From: Alphaproteobacteria bacterium
Lineage (GTDB): Bacteria; Pseudomonadota; Alphaproteobacteria; Rhodobacterales; Rhodobacteraceae
Reading direction: 5' to 3'
Assembly: GCA_030428025.1 (NCBI GenBank)
Contig: JAUIBJ010000107.1
Span: 1 to 8,603 of the forward strand
Length of the DNA stretch: 8,603 bases
Of this stretch, positions 6,101 to 8,603 are shown in pieces; within the stretch, counting starts at the first letter, position 1; every line of letters starts with the position of its first letter. A program made the translations under genes and the position numbers. The notes under the pieces were generated by a model. It was not told where the DNA came from and ran no database searches. It saw only the letters and a program-made list of their open reading frames with translations.

Positions 6101-6151
6101 ATCGCCCGTGCCGGGCGATGCCTTCGGCGAGGATATTTCCGGCCAGAAGAA
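6101..6151 (-). repeat. Dispersed intergenic repeat, copy 2 (inverted)
   Basis: Read on the minus strand, the core at 6131-6151 is TTCTTCTGGCC, then G, then GAAATATCC, matching the core at 491-511 in 20 of 21 bases. After an 11-nt spacer comes a hairpin with stem ATCGCCCG/CGGGCGAT and loop of 3 nt (6101-6119), in the same relative place as in copy 1. On the + strand the hairpin begins one base after the ruvB stop, so it could act as a transcript 3' end for ruvCAB, though no U-tract follows. Confidence 0.65.
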
Positions 6152-6196
6152 GCCTCGGGGATTGCACCGCTCGACCGGCCTGCGGTAGGCGGGGCC

Positions 6197-6838
6197 ATGG
6201 CAGAGATGATGACACCGCAGGAGATCGAGGCGCTGTTCACTCGCGAGGACGGGCAGTACCTTTTTGCCCGGTGGGGTCGGCCGATCGTGCCGGTGGTCTT
6301 CGGGGTCGATGACAGGACGCTGGAGATCGTCAAGGGCGCCTTCGAGGCCGTGGTGGCGCTGGCCGGGCACGAGATGGCCGAGACCGACCCGGAACTGGGT
6401 GTGAACTGCATGGTCTTCTTCTTCCGCGACTGGGACGAGTTGATCGAGGTGCCCGATCTCGACCGGCTGATCGAGGGGCTGGGGCCGCTGGTCGAGCGGC
6501 TGAAGGCGGCGGGCGCCAACCAGTACCGGGTGTTCCGTTTCGACGAGGGGGACGCGATCAAGGCGGGGTTCGTCTTCATCCGCATGGACGAGGAGATGAG
6601 CCGGATCCCCGCCGAGACGCTGGCGCTGGGGCAGGTGGTGCAGACGATCCTGCTGTGGTCGGACAGGGCCTTTCGGGATGTCTCGCCGCTGGCGCTTGTG
6701 CCGGGCGGCGGACGGGTGATCCTGCGCCCCGACATCGCCGGGGTGATCCGGGCGGGCTATGACCCGGTGATGCCGGCGGTGGCCCGCGACCCCAGCCATG
6801 CGCTGCGCCTGGCCGCCCGGCTGGGCCCGCCGCAGTGA
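6197..6838 (+). CDS. Conserved-looking hypothetical protein, coupled to thpR
   Basis: This is a 213-residue soluble, acidic protein that I cannot assign to a family. It has no signal peptide or clear membrane helix. Visible blocks include RWGRPIVPVVFGVDD (26-39), a hydrophobic and aromatic stretch VNCMVFFFRDWDEL (69-82), the repeated pattern RVFRFDEGDAIKAGFVFIRMDEEM (111-134), and a C-terminal helix ending ALRLAARLG. The alternating pattern suggests an alpha/beta fold. The start is uncertain: ATGs at 6197, 6206 and 6209 are all in frame, with only a weak GGCGGGG near the first. Its TGA overlaps the GTG start of thpR as GTGA (6835-6838), so the two are translationally coupled and may share a role, perhaps in RNA metabolism. 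Base composition matches the neighbours. Confidence 0.8.
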   Translation: MAEMMTPQEIEALFTREDGQYLFARWGRPIVPVVFGVDDRTLEIVKGAFEAVVALAGHEMAETDPELGVNCMVFFFRDWDELIEVPDLDRLIEGLGPLVERLKAAGANQYRVFRFDEGDAIKAGFVFIRMDEEMSRIPAETLALGQVVQTILLWSDRAFRDVSPLALVPGGGRVILRPDIAGVIRAGYDPVMPAVARDPSHALRLAARLGPPQ

Positions 6839-7401
6839 GCGGGGGCGGCATCCGGAGTTTCCTCGCCATCCCCGTGCCCGAGGACGAGGCCGCGCCCCTT
6901 CATGACGTGCAGGCGGCGCTGGAGGTGGGCCGCCCGGTGGACCCGGAGAACTGGCACCTGACGCTGGCTTTTCTCAGCGATCAGCCGGAGACGGCGCTGG
7001 AAGAACTGCATGAGCGGCTGGGCGATCTGGAATTCGACGCGTTCGAGATGCGCATCCGTGGGATCGACGTCTTCGGCGGCCGCAATCCGAGCGTGCTTTT
7101 TGCCGGGGTGGAGCGGTCCGCGCCGCTTGTCGCGCTGCGCAAGAAGGTGCGTGCCGCCGTGCGCGACGCCGGGATCGAGTTGCCGCGCGAACGGTTCCGG
7201 CCGCATGTGACGCTGGCCCGGTTCCGCAAGCGACTGACCATGCTGGAGACGCAGCGCATCGCCGGCGTGCTGGAGGCCTGGGGCGATCTGGACGCGGGGC
7301 ATATGCCGGTCCGGCAGATCACACTTTATCGGTCGCAGCTGAGCCATGAGGGCGCGACCTATGAACCGCTGGCCGAGTACCCGCCCGCCGCGCGGCCCTG
7401 A
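6835..7401 (+). CDS. thpR: RNA 2',3'-cyclic phosphodiesterase (2'-5' RNA ligase-like, ThpR/LigT)
   Basis: ThpR opens 2',3'-cyclic phosphates on RNA ends to 2'-phosphates and was first named for reversible 2'-5' RNA ligation. The 188-residue protein carries both HxTx motifs of the 2H phosphoesterase superfamily: HLTL (H41-T43, in ENWHLTLAFL) and HVTL (H124-T126, in RFRPHVTLARF), at the expected separation. It opens with the usual IRSFLAIPVP strand. Start is GTG 6835, within the GTGA overlap with the preceding gene; there is no internal ATG before the first conserved strand. It ends 6 nt from the stop of the convergent mscL, leaving no room for a separate terminator. Confidence 0.93.
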   Translation: MSGGGIRSFLAIPVPEDEAAPLHDVQAALEVGRPVDPENWHLTLAFLSDQPETALEELHERLGDLEFDAFEMRIRGIDVFGGRNPSVLFAGVERSAPLVALRKKVRAAVRDAGIELPRERFRPHVTLARFRKRLTMLETQRIAGVLEAWGDLDAGHMPVRQITLYRSQLSHEGATYEPLAEYPPAARP

Positions 7402-7407
7402 TGTCCG

Positions 7408-7824
7408 TTACTCCTTCAGCGCGTCGCGGATTTCCATCAGCAGGTCGATCTCGGTCGGGCCGGCGGGGGCGGCGGGCGCCGGCGCTTCCTCCTGCTTGCG
7501 CTTGAGGCTGTTGACGGCCCTTACCAGCATGAACACCACGAAGGCGATGATCAGGAAATTGATCACGGCCATGATGAACCGTCCATAGGCGAAGACCGCG
7601 GCGCCGGCCTCTTCCGCCTGGGCAAGGCTGGCGTACTCGCCCGAGCCCAGCACCACGAACAGGCCCGAGAAGTCGAGCCCGCCAAGGAAGAGACTGATCA
7701 CCGGGTTGACGAGGTCGCCCACAAGTGACGTGACGATCGCGGTGAAGGCCGCGCCGATGATGATGCCCACGGCCATGTCCATGACATTGCCGCGGGAAAT
7801 GAAGGTTTTGAATTCGCCGATCAT
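7408..7824 (-). CDS. mscL: Large-conductance mechanosensitive channel MscL
   Basis: MscL is the pentameric inner-membrane safety valve that opens near lytic tension during hypo-osmotic shock. The 138-residue protein begins [20 protein letters not shown], the canonical amphipathic N-terminal helix and start of TM1 (about 15-44, with the pore-lining [16 protein letters not shown]). A periplasmic loop (45-77) follows, then TM2 (about 78-102) and a cytoplasmic helix after the basic cluster LKRKQEE, ending [14 protein letters not shown]. The frame extends 13 codons upstream to 7863, but ATG 7824 is preferred: it gives the family N-terminus and has GAGG 7 nt ahead. It lies 92 nt downstream of the MscS-type gene on the same strand. 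Confidence 0.96.
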   Translation of the reverse strand: MIGEFKTFISRGNVMDMAVGIIIGAAFTAIVTSLVGDLVNPVISLFLGGLDFSGLFVVLGSGEYASLAQAEEAGAAVFAYGRFIMAVINFLIIAFVVFMLVRAVNSLKRKQEEAPAPAAPAGPTEIDLLMEIRDALKE

Positions 7825-7849
7825 TGCGTACCTCGAAGCCAGAAAAACC

Positions 7850-7881
7850 GTTATCGGCGGCATCGTAGCACGGCTTTCAAG
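7850..7881 (-). promoter_or_regulatory. Weak candidate promoter for mscL
   Basis: On the minus strand CTTGAAA (complement of 7875-7881) is followed after 17 nt by CCGATA (complement of 7852-7857), about 30 nt before the mscL start. The -35 part resembles both sigma-70 and RpoH-type elements; the -10 part is poor for sigma-70. It would allow mscL transcription independent of the upstream channel gene. Confidence 0.25.
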
Positions 7882-7916
7882 CTGCGGAACGAAAATCGGC
7901 GCGGTCCGGCCCGGCG

Positions 7917-8603
7917 CTATCCCTTTTTCTGAATTTCCACCGCATGCGGATAGGGGATCGAGATGCCGCCCTTGTCGAAGGCCTCCTTGACCGCCTTGGT
8001 CATCTCGAACTTGAGGTTCCAGTAATCATCGGCCTTGCACCAGAGCCGCACGCCAAGATCGACGCTGCTGTCGCCCAGATTGGTGACCCGGACCCAGGGT
8101 TCCGGGTCGTCGAAGACACGGGTATCGGCGCGGGCCAGATCGAGGATGATCCGCATCGCGGTGTCGGCGTCGTCGTCATAGTCGATCCCGAAGGTGAGAT
8201 CGCAGCGTCGGGTCTCGTGGTGAGAATAGTTGGTGATGATCGAGCCCCAGGCCTGGCCGTTGGGCACGATGATCTGCACATTGTCCGGTGTGACCAGTTC
8301 AGTGATGAAGAGGTTTATGTCGGCCACCGTGCCGGCGGTGCCGCCGATATCCACGTACTGCCCGTTGCGATAGGGCCGGAAGAGGATGATCATGAATCCC
8401 GCCGCCAGATCGCCCAGCGTGCCCTGCAGCGCCATGCCGATGGCGAGCGTGGCCGCGCCCAGAACGGCGACGAGGCTGGTGGCCTGGATCCCGAACAGGC
8501 CGAGCACCGCGGTGAGCACCATCAGCAGGATCACCCATTTCACCAGGCTGGCGACGAAATTGCCTATGGTGTTGTCGATCCGAGGGTTGGCGTTGACGCG
8601 GCG
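7917..8603 (-). CDS. MscS-family small-conductance mechanosensitive channel, N-terminus cut off
   Basis: This is the C-terminal 228 residues of an MscS-type channel; the frame stays open to the right edge, so TM1 and most of TM2 lie outside. Visible are the end of TM2 ([25 protein letters not shown]) and the pore helix TM3 with its Gly/Ala packing stripe ([25 protein letters not shown]). The conserved [14 protein letters not shown] turn, the beta domain with [17 protein letters not shown], and the C-terminal alpha/beta cage ([16 protein letters not shown]..., GISIPYPH) follow. It resembles E. coli MscS in domain order and near the end, where it lacks a long tail. An internal GTG at 8543 is not the start, because conserved sequence continues upstream of it. 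It would act as a heptamer in the inner membrane, with mscL next downstream. Confidence 0.93.
   Translation of the reverse strand, partial: RRVNANPRIDNTIGNFVASLVKWVILLMVLTAVLGLFGIQATSLVAVLGAATLAIGMALQGTLGDLAAGFMIILFRPYRNGQYVDIGGTAGTVADINLFITELVTPDNVQIIVPNGQAWGSIITNYSHHETRRCDLTFGIDYDDDADTAMRIILDLARADTRVFDDPEPWVRVTNLGDSSVDLGVRLWCKADDYWNLKFEMTKAVKEAFDKGGISIPYPHAVEIQKKG

Noticed and set aside
5710..6735. A 341-codon minus-strand frame antisense to ruvB and the following gene
   Set aside because: It is antisense to well-supported genes, spans an intergenic repeat, and reads as low-complexity Ser/Arg/Pro sequence. Long antisense frames are expected at this GC content. The same holds for 1672-2517 and 4822-5634.
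7825..7863. A 13-codon upstream extension of mscL
   Set aside because: MscL proteins begin near MxxEFKxF; ATG 7824 gives that exactly and has a GAGG at the right distance.
7882..7916. GC-rich sequence just after the MscS-type gene considered as a terminator
   Set aside because: No clean stem with a loop of reasonable size followed by a T-run could be formed; only short, competing pairings were seen.

Overview
This window looks like chromosome of a GC-rich alphaproteobacterium, most likely Rhodobacterales (Roseobacter/Rhodobacter/Paracoccus type). The grounds are the high GC content, the ruvC-ruvA-ruvB gene order, a DUF1127 small protein, a perfect TTAA-N7-TTAA (CtrA-type) box, and a 21-nt intergenic repeat core of a kind I associate with that order. 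No mobile element, CRISPR array, tRNA or rRNA is visible. The content is mostly core genes, so I see no obvious new multi-gene system. The less-described material is in the intergenic regions and in two unassigned proteins.

Layout from left to right. The 3' end of priA (replication restart helicase) enters from the left edge and stops at 430. A 199-bp gap follows, holding copy 1 of the dispersed repeat and three GC-rich hairpins. Next on the + strand are a 12-TM MFS-like transporter (630-1862) and prmA (ribosomal protein L11 methyltransferase, 1888-2760). An AT-richer spacer with a candidate promoter leads to a small single-TM protein of unknown function (2871-3224). Its 3' region is pyrimidine-rich, carries a CCTCCTCCT loop, and ends in a perfect 14-bp-stem terminator (3291-3327). 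A DUF1127 gene (3355-3543, minus strand) converges on that terminator. The divergent 316-bp region 3544-3859 carries the TTAA-N7-TTAA box and, just upstream of ruvC, a one-mismatch LexA-like box (GTTC-N7-GTGC) between plausible -35 and -10 elements.

The ruvC-ruvA-ruvB cluster (3860-6099) encodes the full Holliday-junction branch-migration and resolution machine. ruvC and ruvA overlap by ATGA. Between ruvA and ruvB, a 17-codon ORF fills almost the whole spacer and overlaps the GTG start of ruvB. Copy 2 of the dispersed repeat, inverted, begins one base after the ruvB stop. Then come an unassigned 213-aa protein (6197-6838) and thpR (RNA 2',3'-cyclic phosphodiesterase, 6835-7401), coupled by a GTGA overlap. 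The right end is on the minus strand: mscL (7408-7824), only 6 nt from the thpR stop, and an MscS-family channel (7917 to the right edge, N-terminus outside the window).

Functionally, the left and centre concern genome maintenance (PriA, RuvABC) and ribosome modification (PrmA). The right end is an osmotic-downshock pair (MscS and MscL). The visible regulatory sites are consistent with SOS control of ruvCAB and with CtrA control of ruvC, DUF1127 or both. These regulatory assignments are inferences from motifs only.
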